62,118 nt of DNA from positions 1 to 62,118 of the IMG/VR virus record IMGVR_UViG_3300042542_004947; one strand, given 5' to 3'. Below the pieces are notes generated by a model. It ran no database searches and had not been told where the DNA came from. It saw nothing but the letters and a program-made list of their open reading frames with translations. The position numbers were made by a program, and so were the translations under genes. Source of the DNA: a virus. Below, piece after piece: positions 27,164 through 34,292 of this stretch. Positions within the stretch are counted from its first letter, which is position 1. Each line of letters starts with the position of its first letter.

Positions 27164-27954
27164 AGTAAGGACCATCAAAGAGTTGGATCCTCTCCAGATA
27201 TTATCATTAACTGATTTTAGCTACTCAAGAATAGATACATATAAGATGTGTCCCTCAAAGTACTTCTACTCTTATGTACAAAAAGAGCCGAGAACCTTTA
27301 ACGATGCTGCTGTACTTGGTAACATTGTACACTCTGTCCTAGAAGAATGCCTAGACAACGATAAGCAGATGGATGTAAACGAGCTTCAGGGTGAATACGT
27401 CAAGCAAATTTCTTCATATGATCCGACCGGAATCATACCAGATAACTTAATCCAAGTTGGCTCAGAAATACTTGATGAATTTTATGATAAACATTCTGGT
27501 GATACTTTTAATATTTATGATAAAGAATTTGCTTTTAGTTTTGTATTAGGAAACTATCTCATCAATGGATATATAGATAGAATAGATTTTTATGATGAAG
27601 ATACTATAAATATAATAGACTACAAGACCCGGAAAATGGGAAGTTACTCAAAAGGATCTTCCAAACAATCTTCAGCTTGGCATATACGCCTTAGCAGTAT
27701 CAACAGCTTTTCCGGATAAAACAATTAGGGCAGAGCTTTACTACTTAAGATCTGGTAAAAGAAAATCACACACATTTTCACCAGAAGATATAGAGCAAGT
27801 AAAGGTAAATCTACTTAGTAATATTAATAAAATTGTAGAGGATAATTCGTTTAACCCCACTTCAAATGAAAGAAATTGCACCTTCTGTGACTATGGTAAA
27901 TCAGGAGTATGTGCTACTGGGCTGAGCAGACTAAAAAGAATGGGTAAAGCATAA
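27150..27954 (+). CDS. RecB/Cas4-like exonuclease, recoded at a CGGA codon
   Basis: The gene is split by a +1 shift at 27630-27633. In frame 0 the protein stops at 27719; reading CGGA as Gly joins DYKT-G-KWEVTQKDLPNNLQLG and continues to a stop at 27952. The complete protein has the full nuclease core: GNIVHSVLEE (His), NGYIDRID (Asp) and IIDYKT (Asp-x-Lys). It also has the 4Fe-4S Cys set, KMCPSKY near the N-terminus and CTFCDYGKSGVC at the end. Without recoding the cluster and the QLxxY helix are lost. ATG 27141 is an alternative start. It probably processes DNA ends in phage recombination. Confidence 0.85.
27630..27633 (+). other. CGGA quadruplet glycine site in the RecB-like nuclease
   Basis: In-frame CGG after AAG-ACC. 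Quadruplet reading gives Lys-Thr-Gly-Lys-Trp. The frame-0 stop comes 29 codons later. Confidence 0.85.
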
Positions 27955-27955
27955 A

Positions 27956-27978
27956 GGCCAGGGGATGAACCCCTGGCC
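27956..27978. terminator. hairpin between convergent genes
   Basis: GGCCAGGGG-ATGAA-CCCCTGGCC is a perfect 9-bp stem lying between the plus-strand nuclease (stop 27952) and the minus-strand gene ending at 28002. The T-run is poor on plus and slightly better on minus (CCTTTAT). It is probably a two-way terminator. Confidence 0.8.
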
Positions 27979-28001
27979 AGTAAGCTTAGTTTAAGTTAGG
28001 A

Positions 28002-28172
28002 TCAGAATACTTCAACTGGGTTAGACAAGCTGTCTTCTACAAGTGAGAAGTTATTCTCGACAACAATCTTTGTTGCCTCCTTGTGGCTGAAGCCCACCTT
28101 GCTGAGTTCGTCAATGACGTTCTCGTTGATGTTCTGATTGATGCTATTGATGATAGTGTTTAGTGTGTTCAT
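28002..28172 (-). CDS. isolated minus-strand small protein, leaderless
   Basis: The only minus-strand gene between about 13 and 47 kb. ATG 28172 lies seven bases after a near-consensus promoter, so the mRNA should start at the ATG. The 56-residue product is helical (NTLNTIINSINQNINENVID, then LSKVGFSHKEATKIVVENN) with a UBA-like or short HTH-like feel, but I cannot name it. Codon use is more GC-rich than neighbours. A longer start at 28208 would run through the promoter. Its strong stand-alone promoter suggests an early regulator or host-takeover protein. Confidence 0.7.
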   Translation of the reverse strand: MNTLNTIINSINQNINENVIDELSKVGFSHKEATKIVVENNFSLVEDSLSNPVEVF

Positions 28173-28179
28173 AAGTGAT

Positions 28180-28208
28180 ACTATATCTCCTATTTTGTGG
28201 TTTGTCAA
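28180..28208 (-). promoter_or_regulatory. near-consensus sigma-70 promoter
   Basis: On the minus strand TTGACA (28208-28203), a 17-base spacer and TATAGT (28185-28180). The predicted start coincides with the ATG at 28172. It is divergent from the plus promoter at 28226. Confidence 0.85.
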
Positions 28209-28225
28209 CCTGTTGATAATTTTTC

Positions 28226-28254
28226 TTGTATTTTTATTTCCTGTAAAGTATAAT
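28226..28254 (+). promoter_or_regulatory. sigma-70-type promoter for the nuclease/sigma operon
   Basis: TTGTAT (28226-28231), a 17-base spacer, TATAAT (28249-28254). The predicted start is about 25 bases before ATG 28286. Back-to-back with the minus promoter, so one regulator could control both. Confidence 0.75.
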
Positions 28255-28285
28255 ATTATTATGACTTAAGGACATAGAGGTTATC

Positions 28286-28855
28286 ATGAAGCAGCCAGAA
28301 ATAACAACTCCACAAGAGTTTTTTTTGGATAGATCTAAATTAAAAAAGCATCCGAACTTTTCTAAAATTAAAAATGATTATATTGATAAAGAAATATTAG
28401 AAAATGAATCTGCTAAAAAAATTACCGGTAAAGGTAATGCGTATAAAAACACCAAATCTGGCTATAGAGCGGATTTAGGTGGTAGCTTTAGATCTAACTG
28501 GGAAGCAAATTTTGCCAGGATTCTGCAGATATATAACATTGAGTATGACTTTGAGCCAGTTGTTTTTCCTTTTCCAATTAAAAGAGGTACAAAAGCCTAT
28601 ACCCCAGATTTTTACGTAAACAAAACTACTGAATGGGTGGAGTTAAAAGGCTACTTAGATGAAAAAAGCAAGATAAAACTTAAAAGATTTAAAAGATATT
28701 ATGAAGAGGAATTCAGTAAGCTTACTTTTATTATTAGTAAATATTCAACTGATGGAAAAAAATTTGCTGCAGAGATTGAAATACCAAAGGTTATCTTTTA
28801 TGAAGACATTAGATTTTTTTATGCTGATAAGATACCCAATTGGGAAGGAAAGTAA
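28286..28855 (+). CDS. PD-(D/E)XK nuclease
   Basis: A 189-residue protein. Its core reads RSNWEANFARILQIYNIEYD (Glu), then KAYTPDFYVN (Asp) and TEWVELKGYLDEKSK (Glu-x-Lys). This order matches small single-domain nucleases such as phage resolvase-like or TnsA-like enzymes. The first 70 residues are basic. It is first in the operon that contains the sigma factor and begins near a clear promoter. A role in recombination or host DNA cleavage is likely. Confidence 0.75.
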   Translation: MKQPEITTPQEFFLDRSKLKKHPNFSKIKNDYIDKEILENESAKKITGKGNAYKNTKSGYRADLGGSFRSNWEANFARILQIYNIEYDFEPVVFPFPIKRGTKAYTPDFYVNKTTEWVELKGYLDEKSKIKLKRFKRYYEEEFSKLTFIISKYSTDGKKFAAEIEIPKVIFYEDIRFFYADKIPNWEGK

Positions 28856-29732
28856 ATGGCCTCTTATAAGGAACAATATTATACGTTAAGTGAAGACGAG
28901 ATGCAAGATTTAATCGCTAAAGCAAAGGGTGGAAGTTCAAGCGCTCAATATGAATTACTTAAAGTGTTTAATAACTTTTTAACAAAATATGTAACACTTT
29001 TATACTATGGAAAATATAACCTATCTGACTATGATATTAGGAGATTCACATCGCTCTTTGTTAAAGATAGTTTTGTTAGATTTAATCTAATGAAAAATCA
29101 ATTAAATCAAGCTGGATACAAACACATAAACGAATGCCTACGACGGTATTACTTATATGGCAAAAAGATATGGTGACGAAGAAGATGTAAGACAGACAGT
29201 TAATACTACATTCTTCCAATGTATTACTAGATACCAAAGAAGGGATTCTGAAAAAGGACCTATTCCGTTTAGTGGTTTTTTGTATAGTTATTTTTTTTAC
29301 CTATTAAAGAAAAATGTTGACACATTTCTTATTGATCAACTTGGCAGAAAGTCCTTCCCACTTTTATCTGATGAGGACAATTCATCAGATGATGATAGTG
29401 ATGCTAAGCCAGGGTTTAAGGCTCCTCCAGTTGAGTACTCCATAGACGACATGCTGGGCACTCAGGAGGTCAATGAGATGTGGGTCATGGGAGAAGATTG
29501 CCATGCCCCATACAATAGGCTTACTGTTCAAGAAAGACAATTAATAAAATGGAAATTTGTTGATGGAAAAAAATCCTCAGAGATAGCTCAGATTATAACC
29601 GAACATCCCAATACTGTAAGAGAACACATCTCAAAGGTGAAAATCAAAATACGTGATGCTATAATAGAGAACAATATGGAAGACCTTATTAAGATGTTTA
29701 AGCTAGGTAAAAATGAACATTCAATCGATTGA
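28856..29732 (+). CDS. sigma-70-family sigma factor, recoded at a CGGT codon
   Basis: Two overlapping frames join at 29144-29147: CGGT read as Gly gives INECLR-G-ITYMAKRYGDEED, a 291-residue protein. The N-terminal part (LIAKAKGGSSSAQYELLKVF) and the part right after the join (YGDEEDVRQTVNTTFFQCI) together form region 2. The C-terminus (LTVQERQLIKWKF, then SSEIAQIITEHPNTVREHIS) is a region-4 helix-turn-helix. Frame 0 alone stops ten codons after the join and lacks all DNA-binding parts. The Asp/Ser-rich linker is unusual. It is a good candidate to read the TTACTATA late promoters. Confidence 0.85.
29144..29147 (+). other. CGGT quadruplet glycine site in the sigma factor
   Basis: In-frame CGG after CTA-CGA. 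Quadruplet reading gives Leu-Arg-Gly-Ile-Thr-Tyr-Met. The frame-0 TGA lies at 29174. Confidence 0.85.
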
Positions 29733-30228
29733 AAAATTAAATCAGTTACTGTCAGACTTCTTAAGTCCACAGATAACAGAAATCATTAGCGCATATGGAA
29801 CTGGTGATTTAGCCGACCAATATTTCGTTAGCATTCCAGAGATAGATATTGTCGATATGACAATGGCTGATCTAGCCTCACTTGTAGCTAGAACCTCAAA
29901 CGTGTATGGTAGAGTTACTAGATTTGCAGGCATGGCTAGAGCGCATCATAAACTTTGCGAAGGTAGATATAAGAAGATTTATAAATCAAATAGAACTGGG
30001 AAGAATGAAGCTGAGAGAGAAGCTAATGCGCTTGAAGCTGCAGAAGAACAGTATACTGAAATGGTTACGGCAGAATCAATTGTTCAGTTAGCTGAATCAA
30101 TGGAAGGTGCAGCAAGAATAGCCTCAGAGTCAGCTAGAAAGCTCATAGACAAGATGCAGTCTATGCAAATAGCTTATTCTAGAGAAGAAAAAGGATCATA
30201 CCTAGAAAGTGACTTTAGTACATACTGA
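29713..30228 (+). CDS. hypothetical helical protein
   Basis: A 171-residue protein overlapping the sigma gene end by 20 bases. The second half is a long Ala/Glu-rich helix (ANALEAAEEQYTEMVTAESI onward). It is placed between the sigma factor and RNase H genes and ends in an ATGA-type junction with the next gene. No family recognised. Confidence 0.6.
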   Translation: MNIQSIEKLNQLLSDFLSPQITEIISAYGTGDLADQYFVSIPEIDIVDMTMADLASLVARTSNVYGRVTRFAGMARAHHKLCEGRYKKIYKSNRTGKNEAEREANALEAAEEQYTEMVTAESIVQLAESMEGAARIASESARKLIDKMQSMQIAYSREEKGSYLESDFSTY

Positions 30229-30443
30229 TGAAAAATATGTTTATTGGACAATATAAGTCCGTCAATTCCCCTGATGAATTATTCTCCTTAAAAAGAGATT
30301 CATTAGATTTCCCAACTCAAATAGAATACAACGGTCAAAGATACTTATTGACTACAACTCACTTTGCTGATTCTCCATCAAGAGAAAAAAGACTCAAAGA
30401 GTATGCTAAAAAAAATAACATTATTTTTGATATAAGCATATGA
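30228..30443 (+). CDS. hypothetical protein
   Basis: A 71-residue mixed alpha/beta protein (FIGQYKSVNSPDELFSLK, then IEYNGQRYLLTTTHF) that ends with a basic helix. It overlaps the RNase H start by four bases. No family recognised. Confidence 0.55.
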   Translation: MKNMFIGQYKSVNSPDELFSLKRDSLDFPTQIEYNGQRYLLTTTHFADSPSREKRLKEYAKKNNIIFDISI

Positions 30444-30877
30444 ACATTGAAGTCTTTTGTGATGGAGCATCAAGAGGGCAAGGTCAAAAGAAAATTGGAG
30501 AAGCAGCTTGTGCTGTAGTTGTATATAAAAATAGAAAAAAAGTAGCACAGTTTGCTAGAGGGTTAGGCCCTAGAAGTAATAACGAAGCAGAGTATGAGGC
30601 TATAATAGCAGCCTTATTAATATGTTCTATGTCAGATTTTTTAGATCCAATACTATACACAGACTCTGCTGTTGTTGCTAATCACATAAATGGCAAATGG
30701 AAATGCAAAAACGAAGCGCTGATGCCTTTACTTATGACTGTTCAAGATATAAGAGAAGAATATAATTTTAGAATTGTGCAGGTTCCCAGAAAATTTGTAT
30801 GGGAACCTGATGCTTTGGCAAAACAATTTCTTGATCAATTGGAGTTAAAGAAAAAAGAAAACAATAAGGTGCTATAA
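30440..30877 (+). CDS. rnhA: ribonuclease HI
   Basis: Cuts RNA in RNA-DNA hybrids, removing primers. The four catalytic acids are visible: FCDGASRGQG (Asp8), NNEAEYEAI (Glu), LYTDSAVV (Asp) and WEPDALAK (Asp). The 145-residue length is normal for the RNase HI / RnhA-like family of actinobacteria. It ends inside the promoter of the next gene. Confidence 0.92.
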   Translation: MNIEVFCDGASRGQGQKKIGEAACAVVVYKNRKKVAQFARGLGPRSNNEAEYEAIIAALLICSMSDFLDPILYTDSAVVANHINGKWKCKNEALMPLLMTVQDIREEYNFRIVQVPRKFVWEPDALAKQFLDQLELKKKENNKVL

Positions 30878-30878
30878 T
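30870..30878 (+). promoter_or_regulatory. extended -10 promoter giving a leaderless mRNA
   Basis: TGCTATAAT ends six bases before ATG 30885, so transcription should begin at the ATG itself. It overlaps the RNase H stop codon. No ribosome site is needed or seen. Confidence 0.7.
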
Positions 30879-30884
30879 AGAAAC

Positions 30885-31682
30885 ATGTCAAACATTTACA
30901 ATCCAAATTATCCAATAGTAGTTGGGCTAGCAGGCATGGCAGCGACAGGCAAGACCTCAGCAGCTGAGACTATCGTTCCAAAAGCATCCTTTGCCTCTTC
31001 TAAAGGCGGAGTAGTGTGGGAGCATATCTTTTTTGCGATGCCAATTTATGAGTTCTTTTCTATTAGAACTAAAATAGAAGGAACTAATTCTGAATCAAGA
31101 AAGTTATTCAACATTCATGAAACTCTGTATGACCTTTATGGAAGTTCTCCGCTTGGCAATATTCCAGACTACGAATCATTTGTAGCCCTAACAAAAGCTA
31201 TTGCTAATAAACCATTATCATTTGCCGGGTCAAAACCTAGATCTTTTCTTCAGGAAGTTGGAGATCTATGCAGAGAATCTGATCCTGCATGCTTTGCTAA
31301 ATGGGGAGTTAGAAAGTCTTATCAACTCTTTAGGGAGTATACTAAAAGTATCTCTGATGAAGAAGAAGAAAAACCATACTGTATACTAATATCAGATGTT
31401 CGATTTCAAAATGAGGCAGAAGCAATCTTGAAACTGCCAAACAGCATGCTCATTGTTTACGATGCTTCTCCCGAAGTTAGAAGAGATAGAATATTTAATA
31501 GAGATGGCGTATACATGACCGATGAGCAGATGTCTCATAAGTCGGAAAAAGAGATTGAAATATTTGCAAGCTCGGCATCAGCTGTAATAGACTCATCTTC
31601 AATGAGTGTTGAACAACAGGCTCAAGCAACAATTGATATCATAAAAGAAAGATTTGGATTAGCAGCTTATGCCCAAAATTAA
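30885..31682 (+). CDS. deoxynucleoside monophosphate kinase
   Basis: Phosphorylates dNMPs to dNDPs, completing the phage's dNTP route. The P-loop is GLAGMAATGKTS (residues 11-22). The diagnostic segment CILISDVRFQNEAEAI (about 167-182) matches T4 gp1-type dNMP kinases. A middle helical insert holds the lid. It has its own promoter with a predicted leaderless start and overlaps the next gene by 14 bases. Confidence 0.88.
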   Translation: MSNIYNPNYPIVVGLAGMAATGKTSAAETIVPKASFASSKGGVVWEHIFFAMPIYEFFSIRTKIEGTNSESRKLFNIHETLYDLYGSSPLGNIPDYESFVALTKAIANKPLSFAGSKPRSFLQEVGDLCRESDPACFAKWGVRKSYQLFREYTKSISDEEEEKPYCILISDVRFQNEAEAILKLPNSMLIVYDASPEVRRDRIFNRDGVYMTDEQMSHKSEKEIEIFASSASAVIDSSSMSVEQQAQATIDIIKERFGLAAYAQN

Positions 31683-31989
31683 TCAAAGTGCACAAGAACA
31701 TAGTATAGGTTCCCCAATAGAACAGGCGGTAAATTTAGTGTCAGGCGAAATATCAGTGTCATCAACTCCGGTATTAATATGTGGAGTAAATAGAAAAATA
31801 AACATAGGTAATTTTGAAAATATAGATATTTATGCTGGGATCACGATCCCCCTTAATGGCTTAGATGCTTCAGACAAAGAAGCATTTTCAGAAGCTGTTA
31901 AAGAAGCAGCTGCCTATGGCTTTGGTTTAGTTTCAAAGGAAACTGGAGAAAGATACATGCTAATTAAAGAAGGTCAGCAGGGAAAATAA
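31669..31989 (+). CDS. hypothetical protein
   Basis: A 106-residue protein overlapping the kinase gene end by 14 bases. The sequence looks like a small beta-rich fold (VLICGVNRKINIGNFENIDI, then AGITIPLNG) followed by a helix and YMLIKEG. A single-stranded nucleic-acid-binding role is conceivable but I see no signature. Confidence 0.55.
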   Translation: MPKINQSAQEHSIGSPIEQAVNLVSGEISVSSTPVLICGVNRKINIGNFENIDIYAGITIPLNGLDASDKEAFSEAVKEAAAYGFGLVSKETGERYMLIKEGQQGK

Positions 31990-32000
31990 TAATTTAACAC

Positions 32001-32010
32001 TTACTATTAT
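32001..32010 (+). promoter_or_regulatory. TTACTATT late promoter element
   Basis: TTACTATTAT ends 24 bases before ATG 32035. It differs by one base from the TTACTATA core and marks the switch from replication genes to the basic-protein and lysis region. Confidence 0.5.
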
Positions 32011-32034
32011 CCTTGGATCTATCTGAGGTGACCA

Positions 32035-32409
32035 ATGGATAATAACTATAGTGTAATTATTGCTGTCATAGCATCCCTCTCTTCTGTACTTACATACCTT
32101 TTAACTTCTTTACACCAGAAAAGAACTATCTCTAAAGAAAAAGAGATAGAATTTTATAAAATTAAAATAGAGCATTTAAATGCTGAAAGAGAAATTTTAA
32201 CTGGTGAAGAAAAAAATTTAAGAGAAATGTTGCGTGAGCAGCTTGAAACGTGTAGAATAGAGAATGAAAGAGTTGACAAAGAAATGGAAAACCTTAAGAG
32301 AAGATTGTTAACCGTAGAGCAAGAGCTAAAAGCTTGGGAGCTAGGGTTAAAAGTTCCTAAAGGTTTCGAATTAATACAGTTAAATTTAAATGAGATAGAG
32401 GTAAATTAA
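32035..32409 (+). CDS. membrane-anchored coiled-coil protein
   Basis: One N-terminal membrane segment (YSVIIAVIASLSSVLTYLLT) is followed by about 80 residues of charged coiled coil (EIEFYKIKIEHLNAEREI onward). This architecture is spanin-like or that of a membrane-anchored scaffold; spanins are unusual in phages of Gram-positive hosts, so I do not assign it. It is first in a late unit with the next gene. Confidence 0.6.
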   Translation: MDNNYSVIIAVIASLSSVLTYLLTSLHQKRTISKEKEIEFYKIKIEHLNAEREILTGEEKNLREMLREQLETCRIENERVDKEMENLKRRLLTVEQELKAWELGLKVPKGFELIQLNLNEIEVN

Positions 32410-32685
32410 ATGTTTAAACAATTAGTAGCAAAATTAAAAACTTCTTTAGCCCCAGCTAAAAAAGAACTTAATGAGAAAATTGATGAAGCTTTTGTAGAAG
32501 CAGAAAAACTTGCTGTAAAAGCTGATCAAAAAGTAGAAAAGCTTAAAGAAGAAGTGGTCCAAGAAGTACAGAAGGCAGTAGCTGACTCTGTATCTGAAGT
32601 GGTGAAAAAGAAGCCTGCGGGAAGACCTAAGGCTGCTGCTAAAGATAAGCCAGTAGCTAAAAAGGCTGAGCCAAAGAAGAAGTAA
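32410..32685 (+). CDS. histone-H1-like basic protein with AT-hook-like motif
   Basis: A 91-residue protein: a long amphipathic Lys/Glu helix (AEKLAVKADQKVEKLKEEVV) and a C-terminal tail of Ala, Lys and Pro with KKPAGRPKAAAK, which contains the AT-hook core G-R-P. This composition is that of bacterial H1/Hc-like DNA-compacting proteins. It starts directly after the membrane-protein gene and is followed by a terminator. It introduces the run of basic mini-proteins. Confidence 0.6.
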   Translation: MFKQLVAKLKTSLAPAKKELNEKIDEAFVEAEKLAVKADQKVEKLKEEVVQEVQKAVADSVSEVVKKKPAGRPKAAAKDKPVAKKAEPKKK

Positions 32686-32700
32686 ACCTCTCATTTAAAG

Positions 32701-32741
32701 CAAAAGTCCTTATATCCCCCTATATGGGGGCTTTTGTTTTT
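32701..32741 (+). terminator. Rho-independent terminator
   Basis: Outer arms CAAAAG/CTTTTG and inner CCCCC-TATAT-GGGGG form a hairpin, followed by TTTTTC. It ends the unit with the H1-like protein. Confidence 0.85.
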
Positions 32742-32752
32742 CATTTATAGAA

Positions 32753-32762
32753 TTACTATATA
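32753..32762 (+). promoter_or_regulatory. TTACTATA late promoter close to its gene
   Basis: TTACTATATA ends four bases before ATG 32766, much closer than at other sites, so the transcript would be leaderless or almost so. It follows the terminator by about ten bases and would drive the basic mini-protein cluster. Confidence 0.6.
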
Positions 32763-32765
32763 TGT

Positions 32766-32858
32766 ATGGCATTAGCAAAATATCGCAAGATCACCAAGGG
32801 TGGGGTAAGTGTTAAAAAGAACTCGACCCCTGTCACCTACAAGGAAAAAAAGAAGTAA
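32766..32858 (+). CDS. basic mini-protein 1
   Basis: A 30-residue ORF, first of a tight chain of very small Lys-rich genes. Eleven Lys or Arg residues and a KEKKK end. Its TAA shares the A of the next ATG (TAATG). It may bind phage DNA or be packaged; function unknown. Confidence 0.6.
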   Translation: MALAKYRKITKGGVSVKKNSTPVTYKEKKK

Positions 32859-33001
32859 TGGTTATTAAAAAAAGTATCTATGTTAGTGGTCCTAGAATGG
32901 GTCAAAACAATTCTATGTTTGGCATTGAGATCAAGGACATAACTAATAAATCTTCTAAAAAAAATAAAGGTAAAAAAAATGGCAGCAAAAAAAGATCCTA
33001 G
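32858..33001 (+). CDS. basic mini-protein 2
   Basis: A 47-residue ORF in a TAATG overlap with the previous gene. The first half is mixed (IYVSGPRMGQNNSMFGIEIK), the last 17 residues are mostly Lys, Ser and Asn. It overlaps the next ORF by 23 bases in another frame. Confidence 0.55.
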   Translation: MVIKKSIYVSGPRMGQNNSMFGIEIKDITNKSSKKNKGKKNGSKKRS

Positions 33002-33267
33002 ACTAGCCAAGGCACGGAGTTAGTGGTTTTAATAAACCAAAACGTACTCCAAGTCATCCTAAAAAATCTCATGTTGTTGTTGCTAAATCAGGAAGTCAGG
33101 TTAAGACAATACGATTTGGTCAACAAGGAGTAAGCGGTTCTCCTCAAAAACAAGGAGAATCAACTTCAAATAGAAAGCGCAGAGAGTCTTTCAAGGCTCG
33201 TCACGCAAGCAATATTGCTAAGGGCAAAATGTCCGCAGCCTACTGGGCTAATAAAGTAAAATGGTAA
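32979..33267 (+). CDS. basic protein resembling DUF6321, recoded at a CGGA codon
   Basis: In frame 0 the ORF ends two codons after CGG (CGG-AGT-TAG). Reading CGGA as Gly gives a 95-residue protein: KDPRLAKA-G-VSGFNKPKRTP, then HVVVAKSGSQVKTIRFGQQG, RKRRESFKARHASNIAKG and KMSAAYWANKVKW. I recognise this as a basic protein seen in cyanophages and other phages, where the same residues form one uninterrupted ORF; the Gly before VSG is expected there. This is the clearest family-based support for the recoding. The protein may bind nucleic acid or be a virion protein. Confidence 0.85.
33015..33018 (+). other. CGGA quadruplet glycine site in the basic protein
   Basis: In-frame CGG after AAG-GCA, followed in frame 0 by AGT-TAG. 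Quadruplet reading gives Lys-Ala-Gly-Val-Ser-Gly. Confidence 0.88.
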
Positions 33268-33277
33268 AGGAAAAATT

Positions 33278-33397
33278 ATGACAATGTATGGCGATGGTAT
33301 GAAAAAAGGTAGCATGAAGAAAGCTGCTCCTAAAAAAATGGCTAAGAAAAAAATGGGTGGCATGAAAAAAGGCTCTAGCAAAAAAGGAATGTACTGA
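33278..33397 (+). CDS. basic mini-protein 4 (Met/Lys/Gly repeats)
   Basis: A 39-residue ORF with AAAGGAAAAA upstream. It is built from repeated Met-Lys-Lys-Gly units (GDGMKKGSMKKAAPKK, then KKKMGGMKKGSSKKG). It is related to the next protein, which shares the GDGMKKG start. Confidence 0.6.
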   Translation: MTMYGDGMKKGSMKKAAPKKMAKKKMGGMKKGSSKKGMY

Positions 33398-33398
33398 T

Positions 33399-33554
33399 AT
33401 GGCAATGAATGGTGATGGCATGAAAAAAGGTGCTGCTAAGAAGCCTGCAATGAAAAAGGGTGCAGCAAAAAAAGCAAACGGATTAACTGCTGCTCAAAAG
33501 AAACTTCCTCCTTTTATCCAAAAGGCCATCATGGGGAAAAAGAAGAGCAAGTAA
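33399..33554 (+). CDS. basic mini-protein 5
   Basis: A 51-residue ORF one base after the previous stop. It shares the NGDGMKKGAAKK start with its neighbour and then has LTAAQKKLPPFIQKAIMG, a phrase I recognise from small basic cyanophage proteins. Function unknown. Confidence 0.65.
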   Translation: MAMNGDGMKKGAAKKPAMKKGAAKKANGLTAAQKKLPPFIQKAIMGKKKSK

Positions 33555-33556
33555 TA

Positions 33557-33766
33557 ATGGTAGAAAAAAAAGATAATAAATGGATTCAGGGAGCTATTAA
33601 AAGACCCGGAGCATTTACTGCTAAGGCTAAGAAAGCTGGCAAATCAGTTGCCGGCATGGCAGCTGCGGTTACCAAAAATCCTAGCAAGTACAGTGCAAGA
33701 ACTGTTCGTCAAGCTAATTTGGCTAAGACTCTTAGAAAAATTTCTGCTAAAAGAAAGAATAAATAA
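33557..33766 (+). CDS. basic mini-protein 6
   Basis: A 69-residue protein with KWIQGAIKRPGAFTAKAKKA at the start and ARTVRQANLAKTLRKIS at the end. Closely similar WIQ-x-AIK-RPGA-x2-x-KAKAAG proteins occur in cyanophages and other large phages. It is very basic and probably helical. Function is not established. Confidence 0.7.
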   Translation: MVEKKDNKWIQGAIKRPGAFTAKAKKAGKSVAGMAAAVTKNPSKYSARTVRQANLAKTLRKISAKRKNK

Positions 33767-33768
33767 CA

Positions 33769-33885
33769 ATGGCATATTCAAAAAATAGCAAAAAGGATAA
33801 CAATAATTACCTTAAGGATATTAAGGGTGGAATGAATGTAGTTTTTGATGGAAAAAAAACCCCTCCAAAAAAGAAGAAGAAGTAA
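33769..33885 (+). CDS. basic mini-protein 7
   Basis: A 38-residue ORF two bases after the previous stop, ending in a run of Lys (TPPKKKKK). The middle DIKGGMNVVFDGKK resembles a short beta hairpin. Its TAA overlaps the next ATG. Confidence 0.55.
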   Translation: MAYSKNSKKDNNNYLKDIKGGMNVVFDGKKTPPKKKKK

Positions 33886-34064
33886 TGGCTAAGGTAAATA
33901 AACCGACGAAGCCAGAATTGTGGTCTGCCGCAAAGTCTCAGGCTAAAGCAAAGTTTGACGTATACCCTTCAGCTTATGCTAACGCTTGGGCTGCAAAGAA
34001 GTATAAAGCAGCTGGTGGTACATGGAAGACTGTTTCTACCAAGAAGGCTACAAAGAAAAAATAG
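33885..34064 (+). CDS. DUF5872-like basic protein
   Basis: A 59-residue ORF in a TAATG overlap. The segment AKAKFDVYPSAYANAWAAKK, followed by YKAAGGTWK, is the pattern of the small DUF5872-type domain found in phages and large eukaryotic viruses. It is highly basic. The role is unknown; a virion or nucleoid protein is plausible. Confidence 0.7.
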   Translation: MAKVNKPTKPELWSAAKSQAKAKFDVYPSAYANAWAAKKYKAAGGTWKTVSTKKATKKK

Positions 34065-34065
34065 T

Positions 34066-34179
34066 ATGTCTGCGCAAAAAAAATCTTCTGAAAGAAAAAA
34101 AGAAATAGAAAAAGATTTAAAAAATAAAGGTTCTTTCTATAAAAAAGATTATGAAAAAAATTTAAGAAAGAAAAAATAA
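34066..34179 (+). CDS. basic mini-protein 9
   Basis: A 37-residue, almost entirely charged ORF (SERKKEIEKDLKNKGSFYKK) one base after the previous stop. It would be one continuous helix. Its stop overlaps the next ATG. Confidence 0.5.
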   Translation: MSAQKKSSERKKEIEKDLKNKGSFYKKDYEKNLRKKK

Positions 34180-34292
34180 TGGCGTGTTGGAAAGGCTATT
34201 CTGCTAAAGGCATGAAGGTAAAGGGCGGAAAGCTAGTTCCTAACTGCACACCAACTAAAAAATCTAATCAATCGAGAAGTGGAAAAAAATAA
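34179..34292 (+). CDS. basic mini-protein 10 (CWKGY type)
   Basis: A 37-residue ORF opening with MACWKGYSAKGMKVKGGKLV followed by PNCTPTKK. This two-Cys W-K-G-Y...V-P-N-C pattern recurs as a tiny conserved protein in cyanophages and other phages. Overlaps both neighbours by TAATG. Confidence 0.65.
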   Translation: MACWKGYSAKGMKVKGGKLVPNCTPTKKSNQSRSGKK

